Shown here: in pieces, positions 17,881 to 25,826 of the stretch
Layout of the letters: each line of letters begins with the position of its first letter
How positions within the stretch are numbered: the first letter of the stretch is position 1
Source: Palsa-504 sp963835775
GTDB taxonomy: Bacteria > Actinomycetota > Actinomycetes > Streptosporangiales > Streptosporangiaceae
Assembly (NCBI GenBank): GCA_963835775.1
Contig: CAWIHB010000016.1
Coordinates: forward strand, 53,200 to 117,199
Length of the DNA: 64,000 nt
Reading direction: 5' to 3'
Position numbers and translations under genes: made by a program
Notes under the pieces: generated by a model
Database searches by the model: none
Seen by the model: only the letters and a program-made list of their open reading frames with translations
What the model was told of the DNA's origin: nothing

Positions 17881-17987
17881 CATGTCCGGGCACTGTCATG
17901 TCCGGGCGCTGTCATGTCCGGCACTGTCATGTCCGGCACTGTCATGTCCGGCACTGTCATGTCAGGCACTGTCATGTCCGGGCACTG
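17881..17987. repeat. 15-16-bp tandem repeat, seven copies
   Basis: Units read CATGTCCGG(G)CACTGT with one G/A and one A/G variant, and two different spacings (15 and 16 bp). It lies between the chimeric ORF and the cupin gene; translated, it gives repeated ALSCP. Confidence 0.9.
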
Positions 17988-18062
17988 CAAGGCAGCTGCA
18001 ACCGGCCTTGGTCAGGCTGGAAGCCGTACCTGTCGAGGAACTTTTACCAGAGGAGACATCCC

Positions 18063-18422
18063 ATGACTGCCGCAGCCGAGCAGAAGAGCTTCGCCGCCCC
18101 CGACGAGACCCGCGGTTTCGAACGCGGCGCCCTGGACCTGCTGCGGATCGGCGGCGCCGAGATCGGCCGGCTGACCCTGCAGCCCGGCTGGCGCTGGTCG
18201 GACCACGTCAAGCCGCTCGCGGGCACCGACCTGTGCGAGGCGCCGCACTTCCAGTACCACGTGCAAGGCACCCTGCACGTGGTCATGGCCGACGGCGCAG
18301 AGTTCGACGCCCGGCCGGGCGACGTGACCGCCCTGCCCCAGGGGCACGACGCCTGGGTGGTGGGCGACGAGCCGGTAGTGGTGGTCGACTGGTACGGCGC
18401 CAGCAACTACGCCAGGACCTGA
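18063..18422 (+). CDS. Cupin-domain protein
   Basis: The 119-residue single-cupin protein starts at the ATG preceded by AGAGGAGA. The fold is visible in LQPGWRWSDHVKPLAGTDLCE, HFQYHVQGTLHVVMADG, EFDARPGDVTALPQGHDAWVV and VVVVDWYG. The metal-binding pattern is partial (H in DHVKP and H in HDAW), so metal use is uncertain. Function is unknown; such proteins are often small-molecule binders or isomerases. Confidence 0.85.
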   Translation: MTAAAEQKSFAAPDETRGFERGALDLLRIGGAEIGRLTLQPGWRWSDHVKPLAGTDLCEAPHFQYHVQGTLHVVMADGAEFDARPGDVTALPQGHDAWVVGDEPVVVVDWYGASNYART

Positions 18423-18472
18423 CCGCCCGGCGGCCTTGACCGCGGTACCCGGGCGAACCGAAGCTGGTCGTC

Positions 18473-18985
18473 ATGGAATGGACGGGAGAGGTTTACGCGG
18501 ACAACCCCACCGTGGCGGTGCAGGCCCACATCAAGGCCCCGCCGGAGCGGGTGTGGGGCCTGGTGAGCGACATCTTCCTGATGCCGCGGCTGAGCAGCGA
18601 GCTGCGCGAGGTGGAGTGGCTGGACGAGGTCACGGCCCCGGCCGTCGGGCACCGGTTCCGGGGCCGCAACGCCAACCAGCATCTGGGGCAGTGGGAGACG
18701 GTCAGCATCATCACCGAGTGCGACGAGCCGCGCCGGTTCGCCTGGGCGGTAGGCGAGGCCGGACATCCCTGGGCGACCTGGCGGTTCACGCTGACGCCGG
18801 AAGGGACGGGCACGCTGCTCGAGCAGTGGGCGCAGCTGGGGCCGGGCCGGTCCGGCCTGAGCCTGGCCATCGACGCCATGCCGGACAAGGAGCAGACGAT
18901 CGTCTTCGTGCGGCTGCGCGAATGGGAGACCGGCTTCACGCGCAACCTGGCCGCGATCAAGGAGATGGCCGAGGCCGCGACCTGA
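18473..18985 (+). CDS. SRPBCC (START-like) family protein
   Basis: The 170-residue protein has the SRPBCC beginning VAVQAHIKAPPERVWGLVSDIFLMP, a central GHRFRGRNA segment and a C-terminal long helix. This fold forms a deep hydrophobic pocket used by polyketide cyclases and lipid-binding proteins. Its TGA overlaps the ATG of the next gene, an F420-dependent oxidoreductase, so the two are coupled and may act on the same hydrophobic substrate. Confidence 0.88.
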   Translation: MEWTGEVYADNPTVAVQAHIKAPPERVWGLVSDIFLMPRLSSELREVEWLDEVTAPAVGHRFRGRNANQHLGQWETVSIITECDEPRRFAWAVGEAGHPWATWRFTLTPEGTGTLLEQWAQLGPGRSGLSLAIDAMPDKEQTIVFVRLREWETGFTRNLAAIKEMAEAAT

Positions 18986-20040
18986 TGCGGACCGCGACGA
19001 CCGTTGAGGGTTCCGGCGGGAACTGGGCGGAGCTCACCGGGTTCGTCACCGAGGCCGAGCGGCTCGGCCTGGACATCTGCTGGGTGGCCGAGGCCTGGGG
19101 CAGCGACGCGCCCTCCCTGCTTGGGTACCTGGCGGCCCGGACCGACACGATGCTGCTGGGCTCGGGGATCATCCAGGTCGGCACCCGGTCGCCGGTCATC
19201 ATCGCGCAGACCGCGATGACCCTGGCTCACCTGTCCGGCGGCCGGTTCCTGCTCGGGCTGGGCGTGTCCGGGCCGCAGGTCATGGAGGGCCTGCACGGTG
19301 TCCCGTTCGCTCATCCGCTGGCCCGGATGCGGGAGACCGTGCAGATCGTGCGGAGCGTCCTGGGCGGGGAGAAGGTCAGCTTCACCGGGAGCCACTACCG
19401 CATCCCCTGGCCCGGCGGCGAGGGCCGGCCGATGCGGGTCAGCCTGCCTCCCGTCGCGGTGCCGGTGTACCTGGCCACGCTGTCGCCGCGGATGCTGGAG
19501 CTGACTGGCGAGATCGCCGACGGCTGGCTCGGCACCAGCTTCGTGCCCGAGGCCGCCGGCGCCTATTTCCGTTACCTCGACGCCGGGCTGGCCCGGGCCG
19601 GGCGGACCCGGGCCGACCTGGACATCTGCCAGGGCGCCGAGGTCAACCTGGTCGGCGAGGCCGACCTGGCTGGCGTGCTGGCCAGCAGGAAGAAAGAACT
19701 GGCCTTCTCGCTGGGCGGGATGGGCTCGGCCACCAGCAACTTCTACAACGACGCCTACAGCCGGCAGGGCTGGGCCGAGGTCGCGGCGGCGGTGCGTGAG
19801 CGCTGGCAGGCCGACGACCGCGACGGGGCGGCCGGCTTGGTCAGCGACGAGATGGTGCTGGCCACCACGCTGATCGGCACCGAGGGCATGGTGCGCGACC
19901 GGCTGCGGGCCTGGCGGGACGCCGGCGTGGACACCGTGCGCCTGTACCCGGCCGGAGACACGCTGGCCGCCCGCCTGGACAACCTGGGCCAGGCCATCGA
20001 CCTGGTCCGCGGCCTGGAGCCTAGGACAGCTGGAGCCTAG
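18985..20040 (+). CDS. LLM-class F420-dependent oxidoreductase
   Basis: The 351-residue luciferase-like TIM-barrel enzyme has WVAEAWGSDAPSLLGYLAARTD, LGSGIIQVGTRSPVIIAQTAMTL and LSGGRFLLGLGVSGPQVMEGL, typical of F420-dependent members (Mer/FGD-like). With fbiABC in the same window the cofactor is available. The start was taken from the TGATG overlap. The C-terminal EPRTAGA and the stop come from the first copies of a 16-bp tandem array. Confidence 0.9.
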   Translation: MRTATTVEGSGGNWAELTGFVTEAERLGLDICWVAEAWGSDAPSLLGYLAARTDTMLLGSGIIQVGTRSPVIIAQTAMTLAHLSGGRFLLGLGVSGPQVMEGLHGVPFAHPLARMRETVQIVRSVLGGEKVSFTGSHYRIPWPGGEGRPMRVSLPPVAVPVYLATLSPRMLELTGEIADGWLGTSFVPEAAGAYFRYLDAGLARAGRTRADLDICQGAEVNLVGEADLAGVLASRKKELAFSLGGMGSATSNFYNDAYSRQGWAEVAAAVRERWQADDRDGAAGLVSDEMVLATTLIGTEGMVRDRLRAWRDAGVDTVRLYPAGDTLAARLDNLGQAIDLVRGLEPRTAGA

Positions 20041-20116
20041 GGCAGCTGGAGCCTAGGGCAGCTGGAGCCTAGGACAGCTGGAGCCTAGGACAGCTGGAGC
20101 CTAGGACAGCTGGAGC
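20021..20116. repeat. 16-bp tandem repeat, six copies, containing both convergent stop codons
   Basis: Six units of CTAGG(A/G)CAGCTGGAGC are followed by a degenerate seventh. The LLM stop (TAG) lies in the second unit and the stop of the convergent AlaRS-like gene lies in the fourth, so copies of the repeat encode the last residues of both proteins. Confidence 0.95.
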
Positions 20117-21280
20117 CCAGGACAGCAGCTCGCTGACGAGCTCGGGCGGCAGGCCGTGCGTCTGGTGCAGGTAGGCCAGGTCCGCCGCGGTCAGCTGGTG
20201 ATCCGGGCCGAACTGAGCCAGCACCTTGCGCCCGCGGGTCAGCAGCTCGGCGAACCGCCACTGCTCGTCCGCGAGTACCTGGAGGATGGGCCCCGGGCTC
20301 GCGTCCTGGCCGAACCGGTCCAGGGTGTGCTCGACCAGCGCAAGCGGGAGGTCGGTCAGCGTCCTGGTACTGTCGTCCCGCCACAGGACGGCCAGCGCGC
20401 GCCGCAGCAGCCGCCGCAGCACATAGCCGCGGCCGGTGTTGGACGGCCGGACGCCATCGCCGATCACCACGACGGCGGACCGCAGGTGGTCGGTTACCAG
20501 TCGCAGCGACCGCTGGTCCAGCGGCCACAGGCCGGGCAGCACGCTCATCCAGGGCTGGAAGATGTCGCAGCCGAACACCGACGGCTGGCCCTGCATCACC
20601 ATCAGCAGCCGCTCCAGGCCCATGCCGGTATCCACGCTGCGGTGCGGCAGCGGCTCCAGGTGGCCGCCGGGGTGCCGAAGGTATCTCAGCGTGACGTGAT
20701 TCCACAGCTCCATCCAGCGTTCGTCGGTGACCGGGGTGCCCTGGGGCGGGCCGTCGCCGGTCCAGACGAACATCTCCGAGTCCGGACCGCAGGGGCCGGT
20801 CGGGCCGTTGGACCACCAGTTGTCTTCCGCGGTCGGCTCGACCGGCACGCCGAGCTCGGTCCAGGTGTGCTCCGACTCGGTGTCGCGGCCGACCTGGTCG
20901 TCACCGGCGAACACGGTGGCGTACAGGCGGTCCGGGTGCAGGCCGAATCCCTCGGTGCTCAGCTGGTAGCCCCAGCGCAGGCTCTGCGGTCCTTCGTAGT
21001 CGCCCAGCGACCAGGAGCCGAGCATCTGGAACACCGTCAGGTGGCGGTCGTCCCCCACCTCGTCCAGGTCGGTGGTGCGCAGGCAGCGCTGCAGGCCGGC
21101 CAGCCGACGGCCCTGCGGGTGCGGCCGGCCTTCCAGGTAGGGGATCAGCGGGTGCATGCCCGCCGTGGTGAACAGCACCGGGCCGCCGCCGGGCGGCACC
21201 AGCGAGCTGCCCGGCAGCACCCGATGGCCGCGTTCGGTGAAGAAGTCGAGGAAGGTCTGGATGGTCTGGCTCACGTCCAT
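20069..21280 (-). CDS. Short alanyl-tRNA synthetase paralogue (catalytic domain only)
   Basis: The 403-residue protein matches only the class II catalytic and adjoining tRNA-recognition part of AlaRS: FTERGHRVLPGSSLVP, LFTTAGMHPLIPYLEG, HLTVFQMLGSWSLGDY (motif 2), GPTGPCGPDSEMF and SVDTGMGLERLL (motif 3). The editing and C-Ala domains of the usual ~880-residue enzyme are missing, so it could charge tRNA-Ala or a carrier, or serve as an inhibitor-resistant or amino-acid-activating paralogue. Its 5' region carries an Ala-rich leader peptide and two hairpins, one covering the ribosome-binding site. The last few residues come from a 16-bp DNA repeat. Confidence 0.85.
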   Translation of the reverse strand: MDVSQTIQTFLDFFTERGHRVLPGSSLVPPGGGPVLFTTAGMHPLIPYLEGRPHPQGRRLAGLQRCLRTTDLDEVGDDRHLTVFQMLGSWSLGDYEGPQSLRWGYQLSTEGFGLHPDRLYATVFAGDDQVGRDTESEHTWTELGVPVEPTAEDNWWSNGPTGPCGPDSEMFVWTGDGPPQGTPVTDERWMELWNHVTLRYLRHPGGHLEPLPHRSVDTGMGLERLLMVMQGQPSVFGCDIFQPWMSVLPGLWPLDQRSLRLVTDHLRSAVVVIGDGVRPSNTGRGYVLRRLLRRALAVLWRDDSTRTLTDLPLALVEHTLDRFGQDASPGPILQVLADEQWRFAELLTRGRKVLAQFGPDHQLTAADLAYLHQTHGLPPELVSELLSWAPAVLGSSCPRLQLS

Positions 21281-21289
21281 GACGCGGGT

Positions 21290-21318
21290 CCTTTCTGTTT
21301 GCTGGAAGACCAGAAAGG
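21290..21318 (-). promoter_or_regulatory. Hairpin sequestering the ribosome-binding site of the AlaRS-like gene
   Basis: Reading the reverse strand, CCTTTCTG pairs perfectly with CAGAAAGG across a 13-base loop. The right arm contains the AAAGGA ribosome-binding site that lies 9 bases before the ATG, so the closed stem would block translation. Confidence 0.65.
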
Positions 21319-21358
21319 GATCGCGGGTACGGCGACGACGGCAGGGGCGGGGTCAGGT

Positions 21359-21385
21359 CCCGGCGATCCGTTCCCGGTCGCCGGG
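21359..21385 (-). promoter_or_regulatory. Second leader hairpin (candidate anti-sequester or pause stem)
   Basis: CCCGGCGA and TCGCCGGG form a perfect 8-bp stem with an 11-base loop, 14 bases after the stop codon of the leader peptide. A ribosome stalled in the leader peptide would lie beside it and could change which stem forms. Confidence 0.5.
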
Positions 21386-21399
21386 TGAGGGAGAAAAGG

Positions 21400-21462
21400 T
21401 CAGGCGGCGGCAACCGGCGAGCTGATAGCTCGCGCGGCGGCGCAGGTCAGGCTGACCCTCAT
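21400..21462 (-). CDS. Alanine-rich leader peptide upstream of the AlaRS-like gene
   Basis: The 20-codon ORF translates to MRVSLTCAAARAISSPVAAA and ends in TGA. Seven of 20 residues are alanine, in runs of three at positions 8-10 and 18-20. There is no ribosome-binding site, but a TTGGGC - 18 bp - TAGACT promoter (21494-21499, 21470-21475) places the transcript start at or next to the ATG, as for leaderless leader peptides known in actinobacteria. Scarce Ala-tRNA would stall ribosomes at the alanine runs just before the downstream hairpins. Confidence 0.6.
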   Translation of the reverse strand: MRVSLTCAAARAISSPVAAA

Positions 21463-21588
21463 GCCGCTCAGTCTAGGCCCGGCAGGAGCCGCGGCCCAAC
21501 GGCTTTATTCGCGATTCAGGGATTCGCCAGCGCCGGTACAGGACGGCCCGATTGGTGCCGGGCCGAGCCGCAGGCATAGCTTTAGGGC

Positions 21589-22251
21589 GTGCCTCCGCCC
21601 GAGCAGATCCGTGTCGTTGTCGGCGAGGACCAGCCTTTTGTCCGGGAAGGGATCGTGCACGTCCTGCAGGACGGCGGATTCAACGTGGTCGGCACCACGG
21701 CCGACGCGCGTGAGCTGGTCCGGATGGCTGACGTATACACCCCGGATGTGGTCATCGCCGACATCCAGATGCCCCCGGATCACGCCGATGACGGGCTCCG
21801 GGCGGCACTTGCCATCCGGGCCGCCCGGCCGGGAGCGGGCGTGCTGGTGCTCTCGCAGTTCCTGGAGGATCGTTACGCGTTCGACCTGGTCGCCGACGGC
21901 GCTCAGGGCGTCGGCTACCTGCTCAAGGAGAAGGTCGGCGACCTGCGCATGTTCGCCGATGCGGTGCGCCGCGTCGCCGACGGCGGGTCGGTGCTCGATC
22001 CCGATGTGGTCGCGCGGCTGGTCGGCCGCAAGCGGCAGGCTGGCCCGCTCGACGAGCTGACGCCCCGCGAGCGGCAGGTGCTGGCCCTCATCGCCGAAGG
22101 CCGCTCCAATGCCGGCATCGCGCATGAGCTGGTGGTCACCGTGGCCGCCGTCGAGCGCCACGTGACCAGCATCTTCGACAAGCTCGGCCTGCACGCCTCG
22201 CCCGAAGCGCATCGCCGTGTCCTCGCCGTGCTGACCTACCTGCGGGCCTGA
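21589..22251 (+). CDS. NarL/LuxR-type response regulator
   Basis: The 220-residue protein has a receiver domain (acidic pair E13/D14, phospho-acceptor Asp58 in VVIADIQMP, Lys in YLLKEK) and a C-terminal LuxR HTH (about 155-212, LTPRERQVLALIAEGRSNAGIA and VERHVTSIFDKLGL). It starts at a GTG. No histidine kinase is encoded next to it, so its partner is elsewhere. Confidence 0.92.
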   Translation: MPPPEQIRVVVGEDQPFVREGIVHVLQDGGFNVVGTTADARELVRMADVYTPDVVIADIQMPPDHADDGLRAALAIRAARPGAGVLVLSQFLEDRYAFDLVADGAQGVGYLLKEKVGDLRMFADAVRRVADGGSVLDPDVVARLVGRKRQAGPLDELTPRERQVLALIAEGRSNAGIAHELVVTVAAVERHVTSIFDKLGLHASPEAHRRVLAVLTYLRA

Positions 22252-22270
22252 CCCCCGGACCGGCGGCGGC

Positions 22271-22296
22271 TAGCCGCGGAACCTAGCCGCGGAACA
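22271..22296. repeat. 13-bp duplication over a stop codon
   Basis: TAGCCGCGGAAC(C/A) occurs twice in tandem. The stop codon of the receiver-domain gene lies at the junction of the two copies, and its last residues (SLFRG) are encoded by the second. Confidence 0.8.
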
Positions 22297-22639
22297 GTGA
22301 CTCGAGGTCGGCCAGGGCAAGTTCCTGCTTGGCGATGAACGCGACCGCCGGGCAGGTCTTCATGACCTCGGCCGGAACGCGGTCAATATCGGCCGAGGTC
22401 AGCACGATCCGGGCCCCGGCGCAGGCGGCGGCCAGCGAAGCCGCTACCTCGAACCCGTTTGGTCCCGGAAGGTTGAGGTCGAGCAGTATCCCATCCGGGC
22501 ACTTGCCGGCCACGGCGGCCAGCGCCTGCTCTCCGTCCGCCGCCTCCCCGAGCACCTCGAAGCCACGCGCGGCGAGCAGTTCCGTCGCCAGCGCGCGGAA
22601 CGGCGCGCTGTCATCGACGATCAGAATCCGGCTGGCCAT
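22283..22639 (-). CDS. Single-domain response regulator receiver
   Basis: The 118-residue CheY-like protein has the acidic pair in LIVDDSAPF, phospho-acceptor Asp54 in GILLDLNLPGPNGFEV, the Thr/Ser of IVLTSAD and the Lys of FIAKQE. It has no output domain, so it should act through protein contacts or as a phosphate sink. It is divergent from the LuxR-type ATPase regulator, with paired palindromes between them. Confidence 0.9.
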   Translation of the reverse strand: MASRILIVDDSAPFRALATELLAARGFEVLGEAADGEQALAAVAGKCPDGILLDLNLPGPNGFEVAASLAAACAGARIVLTSADIDRVPAEVMKTCPAVAFIAKQELALADLESLFRG

Positions 22640-22677
22640 TTAGCAAGAGTGGCCGCTGACCGGGCGGGCCGGCAATC

Positions 22678-22730
22678 GGGTTAACCCCATAATCGCCGGC
22701 CGCCTGCATCCTTCCGGCTCGGGTTAACCC
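22678..22730. promoter_or_regulatory. Paired GGGTTAACCC palindromes in a divergent promoter region
   Basis: Two identical 10-bp palindromes lie at 22678-22687 and 22721-22730, centres 43 bp apart (about four helical turns), between the receiver gene and the LuxR-type regulator gene. The spacing suits co-operative binding on one DNA face by a dimeric regulator. Confidence 0.55.
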
Positions 22731-22862
22731 GATGGTGTTGGCCGGGTTTCCTGAGGCCAGAACTAAAGGGCACTCCATGGGGTGGCGAGCACGCACCCGC
22801 CAGGCTTTTCCTATGGGGAGCCGGCACCCGGCCGCCAGGATCACGTCGACGGAGGTCATTGC

Positions 22863-25728
22863 ATGAGTGAGTCCCCGGTACACCCGCCTCGATGGCCGGC
22901 CCGCAACGGAAGCGCTGACGGTGATCATGCGCCGGCGCATGATCTCCTGGCCGCGAGGCTGACGATGCTGCACGGGCGCCGCAGCGAGTGCGAGGCGCTG
23001 GGCGGGCTGGTGGAAGGGCTGCGTGGCGGGCGGAGCTCCGTGCTCGTGCTGCGGGGTGAGGCGGGGGCCGGGAAGACGGCCCTGCTGGATTACGTGGCGG
23101 AGCCGGCGGCGGATCTGCGGATGCTGCGGTCGGCGGGAGTGGAGCCGGAGATGGATCTCGCGTTCGCCGGGCTGCAGCGGCTGTGCGGGCCGGTGCTCGA
23201 TCGGCTCGGGCAGCTGCCGGTTCCGCAGCGCGATGCGCTGCGGACGGCGTTCGGCCTGGCAGCGGGTGCTGCGGCGGATCGTTTCCTGGTTGGCCTGGCC
23301 GCGCTCAGCTTGCTGTCCGATGCGGCCGCCGAGCGCCCGCTGGTGTGCGTGATCGACGACGCGCAGTGGCTGGATCAGGCCTCGGCGCAGGCGCTGGCGT
23401 TCGTGGCGCGGCGGCTGCGGACGGAGCGGGTGCTGATGCTGTTCGCGGCGCGGGAGCCACGCGCCGAGCTGGCCGGGCTGCCGGAACTGACGGTCGAGGG
23501 GCTGCGGGATGCGGATGCGCGGGAGCTGCTTGGCTCGCTGATCCGGTGGCCGCTTGATGAGCGGGTGGCGAAGCAGATCGTGGCCGACACGCGGGGGAAT
23601 CCGCTGGCGCTGCTCGAGCTGGCGCGGGGGCTGTCACCGGCCGAACTGGCGGGCGGGTTCGGGCTGCCGGAGGTGCTGCCGTTGCCGGCCCGGATCGAGG
23701 ACAGCTTCCTGCGGCGGGCCAAGAACCTGCCCGAGCCGAGCTGGCGGTTGCTGGTGGTCGCGGCGGCCGAAACGGCCGGCGATCCGGTGGTGGTGTGGCG
23801 CGCCGCCCGGCGGCTGGGCATCCCGGCTCAGGCCGCGGTGCCCGCGGCCCAGGCTGGCCTGCTCGAACTGGGAGCCCGGGTGCGGTTCCGGCACCCGCTG
23901 GTGCGCTCGGCGGCCTACCGGTCGGCGTCGCTGCTCGACCGGCGGGCCGTGCACCGCGCCCTGGCCGAGGTTACCGATCCGCTGCTCCATCCGGACCGCC
24001 GGGCCTGGCACCTGGCCCAGGCCACACCGGGGCCGGACGAGCAGGTCGCCGCCGACCTCGAGCGGTCCGCCGGCCGGGCCCAGGTGCGCGGGGGCCTGGC
24101 CGCAGCCGCCGCCTTTCTCGGGCGCGCGGCGGCGCTGACGCCGGATCCGGCGCGGCGGGCCGACCGGGCGCTGGCCGCGGCCGGGGCCAAGGTCCAGGCC
24201 GGCGCGCTCGACGGGACGCTGGAAATGCTGGACCTGGCCGCGGCCGGAGCACCAGACCAGCTGCGGCAGGCCCGCGCCGACCTGGTACGCGCGCAGCACG
24301 CGTCGGTCTCGAACCGGGGCCGCGAAGCCCCGCCGCTGCTGCTGCGGGCGGCTCGGCGGCTGGAGGGAATCGACGCCGACCTGGCCCGCGCGGCTTACCT
24401 GGACGCGATGACCGCCGCGATGTCAGCGGGCCACCTGGCCGTCCCCGGCGCAGGTGCGCTCGAGGTAGCACGCGCGGCGGGTTCGGCGCCGCCGCCAGCG
24501 CACCCGCCGCGCGCGTCAGATCATCTCCTGGATGGCCTGGCCGCCCACTTCAGCATGGGGTATCCGGCTGGAGTGCCGATTCTGCGGCGGGCGCTGAGCG
24601 CCTTCGGCCGCACGATGGCCGCGGCGGAGGAGCTTCGCTGCCTGGGGCTGGGATGCACCGCGGCCCTGCATCTGTGGGATGACGAGAGGTGGGACGGGCT
24701 CTCCGGCCTGGCACGTCGAGCTGGCCCGCGGCGCCGGCGCGCTCGGCCAGCTTCCCGTCGCGCTCAGCTCACGCGCCTACCTGTTCTTGCTCTCCGGTGA
24801 CCTGGCCGCGGCGGCGTCACTGGTCGAGGAGGCGCAGGCGACGACGGACGCGACCGGGAGCAGCCTGGCGCCCTACGGCGCCCTGGGCCTGGCGGCCTGG
24901 CGGGGCCGGGAAGGCGAGGCTGCCGCGCTGATCGAGGTCACCAGGAAAGAGGTGGCGGTACGCGGCGAGGGAACCGGGATGACGCTGACCAACTGGGCGA
25001 ATGCGGTGCTGTACAACGGCCTGGGCCGCTACGGCGCGGCGCTGGCCGCGGCCGAACAGGGCAGCGAACACTCCGGCGAGCTCGGGCTGGCCACCTGGTC
25101 GACGGTCGAGCTGATAGAAGCGGCGGCCCGGGCCGGCCAGCCCGAACGCGCGGCCGAGGCGCTGCCGCGTCTGGTGGCGCACACCAGTGCCGCCGGCACC
25201 GACTGGGCGCTCGGCATCGAGGCCCGCTCGCGGGCGCTGCTGGACGGCGGCGAGCTGGCCGACCGGCTGTACCGGGAGGCGATCCGGCGGCTCGGCCGCA
25301 CCCGGATCCGGGCGGAACTGGCCCGGGCGCACCTGCTCTACGGCGAATGGCTGCGCCGCCAGAAGCGCCGTCTGGACGCACGCGAGCAGCTCAGGGCCGC
25401 CCACCAGATGCTGTCCGCGATGGGAGCCGATGGGTTCGCCGAGCGCGCCCGCCGGGAGCTGCTGGCCACCGGCGAGACGGTGCGCAAGCGCACCGCCCCG
25501 GCGCTCACGGCGCTGACCGCCCAGGAGGCGTCCATCGCCCGGCTCGCCGGCGACGGGCGGACGAACCCCGAGATCGGCGCAGAGCTGTTTCTCAGCCCGC
25601 GCACGGTCGAATGGCACCTGCGCAAGGTGTTCACGAAACTCGGCATCAGCTCCCGGCGAGAGCTGCACGAGGCGCTGGCCCGCAGCCGGGCGGCGCAGCA
25701 GGCGCGGCCGCACCTCTGCCCGCTGTAG
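22863..25728 (+). pseudogene. LuxR-family large ATP-binding (LAL) regulator split by a frameshift
   Basis: From the ATG at 22863 (GGAGG ahead) the first frame holds the AAA-type ATPase: Walker A GEAGAGKTALLDYVA, Walker B VCVIDDAQWLDQAS, then helical repeats to HLWDDERWDGLSGL. It then runs into a stop at 24800. The second frame resumes as HVELARGAGALGQLPVALSSR, carries TPR-like repeats and ends in a LuxR HTH (LTAQEASIARLAGDGRTNPEIG). The join falls at about 24700-24712, where one surplus base in a CTCTCCGGCC run would explain it. Intact, the protein would be about 955 residues, normal for LAL regulators of catabolic or antibiotic clusters. Confidence 0.8.
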
Positions 25729-25740
25729 CGAACCGGCCGG

Positions 25741-25769
25741 CCGTTCGGAGTGACGGAATTTCCGAACGG
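25741..25769. terminator. Hairpin after the LAL regulator, dispersed CCGTTCGG family
   Basis: CCGTTCGGA and TCCGAACGG form a perfect 9-bp stem with an 11-base loop, 12 bases after the regulator's stop. It shares its core with the hairpins at 31386 and 40562. It lacks a T-tract, as is usual for actinomycete terminators. Confidence 0.55.
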
Positions 25770-25826
25770 GCCGTAGTGCACCGCCTCGGGAACTGAAGAC
25801 GCCAGCCAGGGACCAGCCTTCGCGGG

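Noticed and set aside
18436..18984. N-terminal 183-codon extension of the F420-dependent LLM protein
   Set aside because: It overlaps the SRPBCC gene in another frame and has no family similarity; the TGATG overlap gives the natural start.
21280..21480. T-box riboswitch for the AlaRS-like gene
   Set aside because: No T-box sequence (TGGNACCGCG) or Stem I features are seen; the Ala-rich leader ORF plus two hairpins fits peptide-mediated attenuation better.
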